Source: Clostridia bacterium (GTDB lineage: Bacteria; Bacillota; Clostridia; Christensenellales; QALW01). From it: a stretch of 7,382 nucleotides of DNA. Shown piece after piece: positions 1 to 6,001 of this stretch (the stretch's first letter is position 1; the number at the start of each line of letters is the position of its first letter). Location of the stretch: NCBI GenBank assembly GCA_017964345.1, contig JAGCSD010000137.1:1-7382 (forward strand), given 5' to 3'. Under the pieces are notes generated by a model. It had not been told where the DNA came from. It saw only the letters and a list, made by a program, of their open reading frames with translations, and made no database searches. A program made the position numbers and the translations under genes.

Positions 1-317
1 GCAAGTATGAATTTGAGGCGGCGTACGGCACGGTCACACGCCACTACTATCAGTATCGCGAAGGCAAGGAAACCAGCACGAACCCGGTCGCGACGATCTT
101 TGCCAGGTCAGGCGCGCTGAAAAAGCGCGGCGAGCTGGACAATCTTCCCGCGCTGACCGCTTTCGGGGAAAAATTAGAGCGCGCCACGCTTCGCACCATT
201 GAGAACGGCGTGATGACCAAGGACCTTTACGCGCTCAGCGCGCTCCCCGATAAAACGAGCGTAACGAGCCGCGTGTTTTTAGAAGCCATACAAAAAGAAC
301 TGGAGAAAGCACTATGA
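1..317 (+). CDS. icd: NADP-dependent isocitrate dehydrogenase, C-terminal part (partial at left edge)
   Basis: This is the last 104 codons of an isocitrate dehydrogenase, which oxidises and decarboxylates isocitrate to 2-oxoglutarate and makes NADPH in the cytoplasm. The reading frame is open from base 3 and ends with TGA at 315-317. The visible protein has the run GTVTRHY followed by [14 protein letters not shown] and GELDN, then [14 protein letters not shown]. This is the NADP-binding and C-terminal region of the eukaryote-type (human IDH1-like) homodimeric family, not the E. coli type. The TRH and TSTNP residues that contact NADP in that family are kept. Two positions are odd. The usual AAHGTVTRH reads AAYGTVTRH (codon TAC at 24-26), and the usual FAW reads FAR (codon AGG at 105-107). 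The stop codon overlaps the start of the next gene by four bases (ATGA), so the two are probably co-translated. The family call is firm; the N-terminal roughly 300 residues lie outside the window. Confidence 0.9.
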   Translation, partial: KYEFEAAYGTVTRHYYQYREGKETSTNPVATIFARSGALKKRGELDNLPALTAFGEKLERATLRTIENGVMTKDLYALSALPDKTSVTSRVFLEAIQKELEKAL

Positions 318-808
318 AGATCCAAGATACATGGGAGCAGATGCAAAAGCTCTGCCAGAGCGAAGCCGATCAATCCAAGCTCTGGAACGAGTATTATCAG
401 CAGGAAACCGACGCCTACCGCGCTATTTTGGGGGATAAGCGGTTTACCCTGACCGGCACCGTGCAGGAGATCGCCGATTCCTTGAACATGGAGATCGCTG
501 TTTTCGCGCCGTTTGCCGACGGCATCAATTCTTCCTTAAAAACGCCGCTTGATACGGCGGCGCTGGAGGAATCCACCGCCGTCAACATGGAAATCGAGCC
601 GGAAAAGCTGTATTACAATATGCTGACCGCCAAAGCCAAATGGCTTTACACCTTAAAGGAGTGGGACGGCGTGCTCACGGAAGAAAAACGTACCGAGATC
701 ACGCGCGCATGGCGGCAGGATCACCAAGCCGTCAGCAACAAAGTCGGACGGAACGATCCCTGCCCCTGCGGCAGCGGCAAAAAATATAAAAACTGCTGCG
801 GCAGATAA
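314..808 (+). CDS. SEC-C motif protein of unknown function
   Basis: This gene encodes a 164-residue protein whose first 140 or so residues I do not recognise; they look soluble and helical. The C-terminus is a clear SEC-C motif, with [17 protein letters not shown] at residues 146-162. It has the CxC (150, 152), eight-residue spacer and CC (161, 162) layout that binds zinc at the end of SecA and in many small bacterial proteins. No signal peptide or membrane segment is seen. The motif suggests a metal-dependent contact with the ribosome or another protein, but the actual partner is unknown. The ATG overlaps the icd stop codon (ATGA). The site GGAG at 302-305, eight bases upstream and inside icd, supports this start. 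The gene lies between icd and lepA in an apparent operon, with only 11 bases before lepA. A translation-related role would fit the neighbour, but that is inference. Confidence 0.85.
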   Translation: MKIQDTWEQMQKLCQSEADQSKLWNEYYQQETDAYRAILGDKRFTLTGTVQEIADSLNMEIAVFAPFADGINSSLKTPLDTAALEESTAVNMEIEPEKLYYNMLTAKAKWLYTLKEWDGVLTEEKRTEITRAWRQDHQAVSNKVGRNDPCPCGSGKKYKNCCGR

Positions 809-819
809 CGGAGAACCCG

Positions 820-2625
820 ATGACGTTTGAAAAAGAGAGGATACGAAACTTCTGTATCATTGCCCATATCGACTACGGCAAGTCGACGCTGGCGGACCGG
901 CTGATCGACGAGACCGGCACGGTGGACGCGCGCGAGATGCACGATCAACTGCTTGACACGATGGAACTGGAGCAGGAACGCGGCATCACGATCAAATCTC
1001 AGGCGTGCCGGATGTTCTACACCGCCGACGACGGCAAAGAATATATGCTGAACCTGATCGACACACCCGGGCACGTGGACTTTACCTATGAAGTGGAACG
1101 CAGTCTGAACGCCTGCGAGGGCGCGGTACTGATCGTGGACGCCACACAAGGCGTGCAGGCGCAGACACTTGCCAACGTATACCTCGCGGTCGGGCAGAAC
1201 TTAGAAATCGTGCCGGTCATCAATAAAATCGATTTAGTCAGCGCCGAACCGGAGCGTGTGGCACAGGAAGTAGAGGATATCATCGGTATTCCCTGTCTGG
1301 ACGCGCCCCGCATTTCCGCCAAAGAAGGCATCAACATCCACGAAGTGTTGGAACGCATCGTCAAGGACGTTCCCGCGCCTAAGGGCGATGAGGACGCGCC
1401 TCTCCAAGCGTTGATTTTTGACTCTCTGTATGACAACTACAAAGGCGCGCTCAGTTTCGTACGCATCGTGAACGGGCGCGTGCGCGTGGGCGATACCATT
1501 CGCATGATGCACTCCGGGCATACGTTTGACGTGACCGAGGTCGGCGTGTTCACGCCCGGTTATCTGCCGGTGGAAGAGCTTTCCGCCGGGCAGGTCGGCT
1601 ATATTTCCGCCAGTATCAAGACCGTGTCGGAAACGCGCGTGGGTGATACCATCACCAACAACGCTTTCCCCGCCGACGCGCCTCTGCCGGGGTATAAACG
1701 CATTATGCCCAACGTCTACTGCGGGATCTACCCCGCCGACGGCAGTGAATACGACGATCTGCGCGACGCGCTGGAGAAGTTAGGCCTAAACGACGCGTCC
1801 TTGACCTTCGAACCGGAAACGAGCGCCGCGCTGGGTTATGGTTTCCGTTGCGGTTTTTTGGGACTTTTGCACATGGAAATCATTCAGGAACGTTTGGAGC
1901 GCGAATTTGATTTCGACCTGATCACCACCGCACCGAGCGTGATCTATGAAGTGCATAAGACGAACGGCGACGTCGTGATGATCGACAACCCCGCCAATCT
2001 GCCTAAAGTGGACGAGATTGCCGAAATGCGTGAGCCGATCGTCAAAGCGGAAATCATGACACCCAAGGAATATATCGGGGCAATCATGGATTTGTGCATT
2101 GAAAAGCGCGGGGAATATCTCGATATGCGTTATGCCGATGAAAATCGGGCGGTCCTGGAATACCGGATGCCGCTCAATGAAATCATTTACGACTTTTTCA
2201 ACTCCTTAAAATCGCGCACGCGCGGGTATGCGTCGTTCGATTACGAACCGGCGGGCTATCAAACCGGTGATCTGGTAAAATTGGACTTTTTACTTAACGG
2301 CGACCCCTGCGATGCGCTTTCGGTCATTGTGCATCGGGAAAAGGCATACGCGCACGGACGCCGTGTGGCGGAAAAACTGCGTGACGCGATTCCGCGCCAG
2401 CTGTTTGAAATTCCGATTCAGGCGGCGATCGGCGGCAAGATCATCGCAAGGGAAACCGTCAAAGCCATGCGCAAGGACGTGTTGGCAAAATGCTACGGCG
2501 GCGATATTACCAGAAAGAAAAAACTGCTTGAAAAGCAGAAAGAGGGCAAGAAGCGGATGCGCCAGGTCGGCACGGTCCAAATGCCTTCGGAAGCGTTTTT
2601 GGCGGTCTTGAAGCTCGAAGAATGA
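820..2625 (+). CDS. lepA: Elongation factor 4 (LepA), ribosome-associated GTPase
   Basis: LepA/EF4 is a translational GTPase that binds the ribosome and is linked to back-translocation, initiation and ribosome biogenesis; it is cytoplasmic and partly membrane-associated. The 601-residue length is normal for the family (about 600). The GTPase motifs are in order: P-loop AHIDYGKS at 15-22, switch I RGIT at 54-57, DTPGH at 81-85, NKID at 135-138 and SAK at 166-168. The EF4-specific C-terminal region is intact, with [51 protein letters not shown] and the ending [12 protein letters not shown]. One residue is unusual: Tyr19 (codon TAC at 874-876) replaces the His of the canonical AHIDHGKS. GGAG at 810-813, six bases before the ATG, supports the start. 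The last four bases (ATGA) overlap the start of hemW, which is the usual downstream partner of lepA in Firmicutes. Confidence 0.97.
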   Translation: MTFEKERIRNFCIIAHIDYGKSTLADRLIDETGTVDAREMHDQLLDTMELEQERGITIKSQACRMFYTADDGKEYMLNLIDTPGHVDFTYEVERSLNACEGAVLIVDATQGVQAQTLANVYLAVGQNLEIVPVINKIDLVSAEPERVAQEVEDIIGIPCLDAPRISAKEGINIHEVLERIVKDVPAPKGDEDAPLQALIFDSLYDNYKGALSFVRIVNGRVRVGDTIRMMHSGHTFDVTEVGVFTPGYLPVEELSAGQVGYISASIKTVSETRVGDTITNNAFPADAPLPGYKRIMPNVYCGIYPADGSEYDDLRDALEKLGLNDASLTFEPETSAALGYGFRCGFLGLLHMEIIQERLEREFDFDLITTAPSVIYEVHKTNGDVVMIDNPANLPKVDEIAEMREPIVKAEIMTPKEYIGAIMDLCIEKRGEYLDMRYADENRAVLEYRMPLNEIIYDFFNSLKSRTRGYASFDYEPAGYQTGDLVKLDFLLNGDPCDALSVIVHREKAYAHGRRVAEKLRDAIPRQLFEIPIQAAIGGKIIARETVKAMRKDVLAKCYGGDITRKKKLLEKQKEGKKRMRQVGTVQMPSEAFLAVLKLEE

Positions 2626-3734
2626 CCGGGCTGTATCTGCATATTCCGTTTTGCGCCCAAAAATGCGCGTATTGTGATTTCGTTTCCTACGGCGGCAGAG
2701 AATCGCTTCTGCCGTCGTATTTATCTGCCTTAAAACGCGAAGCGGAAACGTACCGCGGCGAAAAGATCGGCACGGTGTTTTTCGGCGGCGGCACGCCGAG
2801 CCTGATGAGTGAAAAGCAAATAGAAGACCTTTGCGCGTTCGTGCGCGACTGCTTTGACCTTGCGCCCGACGTTGAATGGACGATGGAAGCCAACCCCGCG
2901 TCGGTGACGAAGGAAAAAATGCTCGCCGCTCTTTCCGGCGGCGTGAACCGCGTTTCGCTCGGCGCGCAGAGCCTGAGCGACGACGTACTGGCGTTTTTGG
3001 GGCGGGCGCATACGCGCGCCCAACTGGAAACGGCTGTCGAAGCGGTCAAAACGGCGGGTTTTGACAAATGGAATCTCGACCTCATTACGGCGCTGCCGGG
3101 GCAGACGGCGGAGGCGTGGGGGAATACGCTGAAAGAAGCGATCGCTTTTGCGCCGACGCATATTTCCTGCTATTCGCTGATCTGCGATCCTCAAACGCCG
3201 CTGGGACGTATGGCGGCAAAGGGCGAGATCGTCCTGCCGGACGACGAACAGGAGCGCGCCATGGTACACCTGACCGAGCAAACGCTTGCCCGCGCCGGGT
3301 ATGAGCAGTATGAGATCTCCAATTTCGCCCTGCCGGGGCACGCGTGCCGGCACAATATCAACTACTGGGAGTGCGGCGACTATATCGGGCTGGGATGCGC
3401 GGCGCATTCGCTCTTTCGTGGCGCGCGCAAGCGCAACACGCCCTCTTTGCCCCGCTACCTCACCGCCGCCGATCCGACTGAGGAAACGCAAACGCTTTCC
3501 GATCGCGACAAGCGGGAGGAGCGCGTTTTTCTGGGCTTGCGCATGAACAGGGGCGTGGATATCGCTCGGTTTGAACGCGACTTTGCCCTTGACTTTCACG
3601 CGTTTTACGCATCCGCCCTGCAAACGAATCTCGACCGCGGGTTTTTGGAGGAAGCCGAAGGCTTCCTGCGCCTGACCGCGCGCGGACGCGACTTTTGCGA
3701 TACCGTAGCGGCGGAGTTTATGGAAACCGCGTAA
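2622..3734 (+). CDS. hemW: Radical SAM heme chaperone HemW
   Basis: HemW is a radical SAM protein related to coproporphyrinogen III dehydrogenase (HemN). It is thought to bind heme and deliver it to respiratory enzymes rather than to oxidise coproporphyrinogen. The 370-residue length fits HemW, since true HemN is about 450. The iron-sulfur cysteines are C11, C15 and C18 in [12 protein letters not shown]. The residue after C18 is Asp-Phe, so the extra CxC cysteine of HemN is missing, which favours HemW. SAM-binding GGGTPS is at 55-60. The family signatures RVSLGAQS (near 110), [12 protein letters not shown] (near 151), [16 protein letters not shown] (near 227) and GLGCAAHS (near 256) follow. 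The HemN C-terminal domain occupies roughly 290-365. The ATG lies in the lepA stop overlap (ATGA) with only a weak ribosome binding site, so translation is probably coupled to lepA. A hairpin terminator starts 21 bases after the stop. Confidence 0.93.
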   Translation: MTGLYLHIPFCAQKCAYCDFVSYGGRESLLPSYLSALKREAETYRGEKIGTVFFGGGTPSLMSEKQIEDLCAFVRDCFDLAPDVEWTMEANPASVTKEKMLAALSGGVNRVSLGAQSLSDDVLAFLGRAHTRAQLETAVEAVKTAGFDKWNLDLITALPGQTAEAWGNTLKEAIAFAPTHISCYSLICDPQTPLGRMAAKGEIVLPDDEQERAMVHLTEQTLARAGYEQYEISNFALPGHACRHNINYWECGDYIGLGCAAHSLFRGARKRNTPSLPRYLTAADPTEETQTLSDRDKREERVFLGLRMNRGVDIARFERDFALDFHAFYASALQTNLDRGFLEEAEGFLRLTARGRDFCDTVAAEFMETA

Positions 3735-3755
3735 CGGCTTTCCACCCGTTCATCC

Positions 3756-3796
3756 GAAACAAAAACTTCCCCGAAGCAAGGGGAAGTTTTTGTTTC
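3756..3796. terminator. Convergent bidirectional intrinsic terminator (hemW / XRE gene)
   Basis: A perfect 17-bp inverted repeat has arms GAAACAAAAACTTCCCC at 3756-3772 and its exact complement at 3780-3796, with a seven-base loop. The outer half of each arm is A-rich or T-rich, so a U-run follows the GC core in either direction. It sits 21 bases after hemW and one base beyond the stop codon of the convergent XRE gene, so it can serve both. Confidence 0.85.
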
Positions 3797-3797
3797 G

Positions 3798-4124
3798 TCA
3801 GTGAAGCGATTGCAAATACACCTTTAACAATTTTAACGCCGTTTGTTTTTCGGCGGCGCCGCACGTATTCAAAAGAGAGAGGATCTCCTCCGTATCCGTT
3901 TCGTCCGGCGGCACGGTCGTCAACAGCTCGTCGGGCGTAATCTTCAGCGCCGTACAAATGGAAAGCATCGTTTCCAAGCGCATATTCACGCTTCCCCGTT
4001 CGATATCCGCGTATGTTCTGTCGGAAATCTCCGCCGCCTCGGCGACCTCCGCCTGCGTCAGTCCTCTCGCCTTGCGCGCCCGGTACATCCTGGCGCCGAT
4101 CTTCAAGAAATCCCTCTCCAGCAT
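3798..4124 (-). CDS. XRE-family helix-turn-helix transcriptional regulator
   Basis: This encodes a 108-residue DNA-binding protein with a Cro/CI-type HTH_3 domain at about residues 9-68. The recognisable core is ARKARGLTQAEVAEAAEISD followed by RTYADIERG, in which the helix-turn-helix spans roughly 23-41. A hydrophilic linker rich in Asp, Glu and Pro (70-80) leads to a C-terminal helical segment (80-108, EKQTALKLLKVYLQSL) that may dimerise. I chose the ATG at 4124 over the in-frame GTG at 4133, because the site AAGGAG lies ten bases before the ATG but only one base before the GTG. The gene is divergent from the membrane-protein gene at 4252. The shared intergenic region carries three inverted repeats, so autoregulation and control of the neighbour are likely but inferred. 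The ligand or signal is unknown, and there is no sensor or peptidase domain. Confidence 0.88.
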   Translation of the reverse strand: MLERDFLKIGARMYRARKARGLTQAEVAEAAEISDRTYADIERGSVNMRLETMLSICTALKITPDELLTTVPPDETDTEEILSLLNTCGAAEKQTALKLLKVYLQSLH

Positions 4125-4134
4125 GACTGCCACT

Positions 4135-4140
4135 CTCCTT
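4135..4140 (-). promoter_or_regulatory. Ribosome binding site of the XRE gene, deciding its start
   Basis: The minus strand reads AAGGAG here. It is ten bases before the ATG at 4124 and one base before the GTG at 4133. The GTG is too close to be used efficiently, so the ATG is preferred. Confidence 0.65.
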
Positions 4141-4162
4141 CCTGTATTGTGCCCTATACAGG
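4141..4162. promoter_or_regulatory. 22-bp imperfect palindrome, candidate operator at the XRE leader
   Basis: CCTGTAT at 4141-4147 is matched by ATACAGG at 4156-4162, and 9 of 11 positions match across the whole 22-bp palindrome. It abuts the XRE ribosome binding site and lies where a minus-strand transcript starting downstream of the TATAAT at 4169-4164 would begin. This placement suits an autoregulatory operator. A leader hairpin is the alternative. Binding is inferred from symmetry only. Confidence 0.5.
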
Positions 4163-4174
4163 AATTATAATTCC
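4161..4174. promoter_or_regulatory. Perfect 14-bp palindrome (candidate operator O1)
   Basis: GGAATTATAATTCC is a perfect palindrome. It contains TATAAT on both strands, so on the minus strand it may also be the -10 element of the XRE gene. No good -35 is found at 16-18 bases; a weak TTGTCA lies 14 bases upstream. The form GGAA-N6-TTCC recurs at 4216-4229. Confidence 0.5.
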
Positions 4175-4182
4175 AAAAACGC

Positions 4183-4211
4183 TTGACAAATAGGAACCAT
4201 TAGTGTATATT
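4183..4211 (+). promoter_or_regulatory. Sigma-A type promoter for the membrane-protein gene
   Basis: A perfect -35 TTGACA (4183-4188) and a -10 TATATT (4206-4211) are separated by 17 bases. Transcription would begin near 4217-4219, at the edge of the inverted repeat 4216-4229, leaving a leader of about 34 bases before the ATG at 4252. Confidence 0.75.
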
Positions 4212-4215
4212 TATA

Positions 4216-4229
4216 GGAAGAATACTTCC
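4216..4229. promoter_or_regulatory. Inverted repeat at the transcription start (candidate operator O2)
   Basis: GGAAGAATACTTCC has five-base arms GGAAG and CTTCC around AATA. It shares the GGAA-N6-TTCC form of the palindrome at 4161-4174, with centres 55 bases apart. It lies over the predicted start of transcription, a position from which a bound repressor would block the promoter at 4183-4211. Confidence 0.45.
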
Positions 4230-4251
4230 CAATATGAAAGGGGCGATCTAA

Positions 4252-4794
4252 ATGAAGGATCATCCGTATCAACCGTATTATAAATTATTTTGCAAGCTGC
4301 CGGAGATATTAGCTGTTTTGGCGGCAGTAACTACATTATTAAGTGTTACGATCAAACTAAGCTTTGTTATATCGTTCGGTGTGGCGCTTTTCATCGGATT
4401 ATGCGCGGCGGCGCTCAGCGGTGCGATCACCCTGTTCTTTACCAGAATTCGCATTTCGGCGATGATTCTTCTGACGGACTCGTCTATGGCTTCCGAAGAA
4501 CACCTTTTCTGCATTGAAAAAATGTTCGCAAGCGCGCAGAAATCTTCGGGCGAAAAGAGCGCGGCGCCGTTCAGACAGTTTCTCGACGATCAAAAAACAA
4601 AAGAGAACGACATGGTGTTCATCGAAAAAATGAAGTATGCGTTGCAGTTTCAAACAGACGACGGCATGATCGCCTTTCTGGAACGGCTTAACGACGAACG
4701 GATCGCTGACATTCTGAACGGACCTAAAGACATGATCCGCGCCAAAATCAAAGCGCTGGTAGAAGAAGCGGAAAAGGGAAACGCCGATTCCTGA
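4252..4794 (+). CDS. Unrecognised protein with an N-terminal two-helix membrane hairpin
   Basis: I do not recognise this 180-residue protein. Residues 17-34 and 37-64 are strongly hydrophobic and separated only by a Lys-Leu turn, which suggests a tight transmembrane hairpin. Residues 65-180 are hydrophilic and probably helical, with charged stretches such as ERLNDERIADILNGPKDMIR near 144-163 and an acidic/basic helix at the end. The hairpin with flanking Lys and Arg suggests both ends are cytoplasmic. No catalytic motif is visible; the three Cys (14, 51, 87) form no metal-binding pattern. The start is supported by AAAGGGG at 4237-4243, eight bases upstream. A strong promoter and candidate operators lie in front, and the XRE regulator is divergent. 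A terminator follows 22 bases after the stop. A small membrane sensor or effector controlled by the XRE protein is possible, but that is inference. The N-terminal third is more AT-rich than its neighbours. Confidence 0.75.
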   Translation: MKDHPYQPYYKLFCKLPEILAVLAAVTTLLSVTIKLSFVISFGVALFIGLCAAALSGAITLFFTRIRISAMILLTDSSMASEEHLFCIEKMFASAQKSSGEKSAAPFRQFLDDQKTKENDMVFIEKMKYALQFQTDDGMIAFLERLNDERIADILNGPKDMIRAKIKALVEEAEKGNADS

Positions 4795-4816
4795 CATGAA
4801 ATTGCTGTACGATACT

Positions 4817-4861
4817 AAAAAAAGCAGGTCGCCTCATTCGGATGCGACCTGCGTATTTTTT
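4817..4861. terminator. Bidirectional intrinsic terminator containing the stop codon of the YkuD gene
   Basis: The arms GCAGGTCGC (4824-4832) and GCGACCTGC (4844-4852) form a nine-bp GC-rich stem with an 11-base loop. Seven A precede it (4817-4823), giving a U-run for minus-strand RNA, and a T-rich run at 4854-4861 serves plus-strand RNA. It ends the membrane-protein gene on the plus strand and the L,D-transpeptidase gene on the minus strand. Confidence 0.85.
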
Positions 4862-5661
4862 ATGACGGGTTCCTCTGTTACGGGTTCTTTTTTCCACGGA
4901 TTGTTTTTGTCCGGATCGGTGGGATCCCACCCGCGGTTGGGATTTTGGGGATCGATATACGGCGCGGGCGACGGCAGGGCATCTTCCGCCACCGTGTCAT
5001 AGATCATCACGCAGGTGCCGATGGCACAGTGATCGAAGATCCATTTGGCGTCCGCCACGGTCATGCGGATACAGCCCTGTGAAGCCGCTTGTCCGAGCTT
5101 GTTGTATTCTTCATATTTCAGCGTATCCTTGCGTGTTGCCGTATACGGTACCGAGTGAAATAAAATGGAGCCGTGGATCCGCGTGGCGTACTGCCCGAAC
5201 GTACCGCCGTAAAGCGAGCGCCATTCGTATTTGTGTGTGGTGTAGAAGGTACCCTCCGGCGTCGTGTCCCACGTGCGTCCGTACAAGCCCGCCGAACAGA
5301 TGAACACCTGTACGCAGTCGGTATAAGCGCCGTCCGTTCCGCGATCATACACGCAGACGCGGTTTTCCGTGCGGGCGACCTTGACGAGATACTTACCCGT
5401 ATAACCCGCGGGCGCTTCCCGCGGCGCGACGGACGGATTTTTGCGCGGAAACGGCGAGGGCGTGACGTCCGGATTGCTCGGATACGGCGTCGGCGTTACC
5501 GAGGGCGTCGGGGAAACCGAAACGAGCGTTGAGTGCGACGGGCGCGGCGAAGCCGGCACGATGGTGGAAACGGAAGACGCGGACGGAGAGGCATTCGGAA
5601 CGGACACGGGCGTACAGGCACACAGCAATGCGACCAAAGCAAACAATCCGACGCGCTTCAA
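4834..5661 (-). CDS. YkuD-family L,D-transpeptidase, probable lipoprotein
   Basis: This 275-residue protein is a predicted peptidoglycan L,D-transpeptidase, which forms 3-3 crosslinks or attaches proteins outside the membrane. Residues 1-16 are a lipoprotein-type signal (MKRVGLFALVALLCAC), with Cys16 as the likely lipidated residue. The LCAC lipobox is atypical because it has Cys at -2. Residues 17-80 are a Ser/Thr/Pro-rich linker that would span the wall. The YkuD domain covers about 88-222. It has HGS at 163-165, a conserved His169 in ILFHSVPY, and the catalytic motif SQGCIRM at 194-200 with nucleophile Cys197. Gln195 stands where many relatives have His. A C-terminal tail (232-275) is rich in Asp, Pro and Asn. 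The start is TTG at 5661, supported by GGAGGG seven bases upstream. The stop codon lies in the loop of the terminator hairpin. The gene is single, with its own promoter. Confidence 0.92.
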   Translation of the reverse strand: MKRVGLFALVALLCACTPVSVPNASPSASSVSTIVPASPRPSHSTLVSVSPTPSVTPTPYPSNPDVTPSPFPRKNPSVAPREAPAGYTGKYLVKVARTENRVCVYDRGTDGAYTDCVQVFICSAGLYGRTWDTTPEGTFYTTHKYEWRSLYGGTFGQYATRIHGSILFHSVPYTATRKDTLKYEEYNKLGQAASQGCIRMTVADAKWIFDHCAIGTCVMIYDTVAEDALPSPAPYIDPQNPNRGWDPTDPDKNNPWKKEPVTEEPVIKNTQVASE

Positions 5662-5668
5662 TCTTTCT

Positions 5669-5674
5669 CCCTCC
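5669..5674 (-). promoter_or_regulatory. Ribosome binding site supporting the TTG start of the YkuD gene
   Basis: The minus strand reads GGAGGG seven bases before TTG at 5661. The next residues (Lys-Arg, then a hydrophobic run) make a good signal peptide start, so TTG is preferred over any internal codon. Confidence 0.75.
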
Positions 5675-5705
5675 GTTTCGACCCGATTCGCCTGAAAGCA
5701 CGTCT

Positions 5706-5734
5706 ATTTTATCATAAAATCAAAGATTGCGCAA
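5706..5734 (-). promoter_or_regulatory. Probable promoter of the YkuD gene
   Basis: On the minus strand, TTGCGC (5734-5729) and TAAAAT (5711-5706) are separated by 17 bases. The -10 is good and the -35 matches only in its first three bases. A start near 5700 would leave a leader of about 40 bases. Confidence 0.5.
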
Positions 5735-5748
5735 CCGGCAAATCCTGC

Positions 5749-5776
5749 TTGAAAAATACGGGGCGTGCAGTATAAT
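5749..5776 (+). promoter_or_regulatory. Sigma-A type promoter in front of the truncated pepF-like gene
   Basis: TTGAAA (5749-5754) and a perfect TATAAT (5771-5776) are separated by 16 bases. A start near 5783 leads into GGAGAA at 5804-5809 and the ATG at 5813. The promoter looks intact although its gene is broken. Confidence 0.75.
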
Positions 5777-5812
5777 ACAAATAATTCAGCGGAAAGACCG
5801 GAAGGAGAATGT

Positions 5813-6001
5813 ATGAAATTTTCACAAATGCCTTATCAGCGTCCCGACGCGGCGGAGCTGAAAAAAGAGATCGCGCGCCTGACGCGCGCTCTGCGCGCGG
5901 CAGAGAGCTTTGACGCCGCAAACGAAGTTTTCTTGGAAGAACAAAAATGGCAGAAACACGTACGAACGCTCGATGTGCTGGCGCATATCCGTCATTCGAT
6001 C
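5813..6001 (+). pseudogene. M3-family oligoendopeptidase (PepF-like), N-terminal fragment of 63 codons
   Basis: The first 63 codons from ATG 5813 read MKFSQMPYQRPDAAELKKEI, then a helical stretch ending TLDVLAHIRHSI. This matches the usual N-terminus of Firmicute M3-family oligoendopeptidase F-like metallopeptidases, which are cytoplasmic zinc peptidases of about 560-600 residues. After Ile63 (5999-6001) the family pattern (typically a DTTDEFY-like stretch) stops. The frame then runs on as Ser/Arg/Cys-rich sequence without similarity until a stop at 6194-6196. The HExxH zinc site and everything after it are missing, so no active peptidase can be made. The promoter and ribosome binding site are intact. 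The break coincides with the end of an oppositely oriented TnpV-like fragment. No further part of the peptidase is seen before cysK. The family call is by recalled pattern and is fairly confident; the cause could be a mobile-element scar, a deletion or an assembly join. Confidence 0.7.

Noticed and set aside
721..1521. Several 95-142 codon minus-strand frames opposite the SEC-C gene and lepA
   Set aside because: All are antisense to well-supported genes and have no recognisable domain or start signals.
2730..3623. A 297-codon minus-strand open frame opposite hemW
   Set aside because: It lies wholly antisense to a clear hemW gene, is Arg-rich and matches no family. It is a shadow caused by high GC content.
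4125..4133. GTG start extending the XRE protein by three residues
   Set aside because: The ribosome binding site is only one base from this GTG, while it is ten bases from the in-frame ATG at 4124.
4234..4251. A five-codon upstream ORF (ATG at 4234, TAA at 4249) directly before the membrane-protein gene
   Set aside because: It has no ribosome binding site of its own and contains the AAAGGGG site of the real gene, so it is most likely chance. A leader-peptide role cannot be excluded but has no support.
194..5077. Gln in place of His in the YkuD SxGC motif as a lost catalytic residue
   Set aside because: That position varies in Firmicute YkuD proteins, and the nucleophile Cys197, Arg199 and His169 are present, so activity is expected.
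5765..5812. Sixteen extra N-terminal codons before the pepF-like ATG
   Set aside because: They would start on the promoter -10 side and before the transcription start. The MKFSQMPY start with GGAGAA in front matches the family N-terminus.
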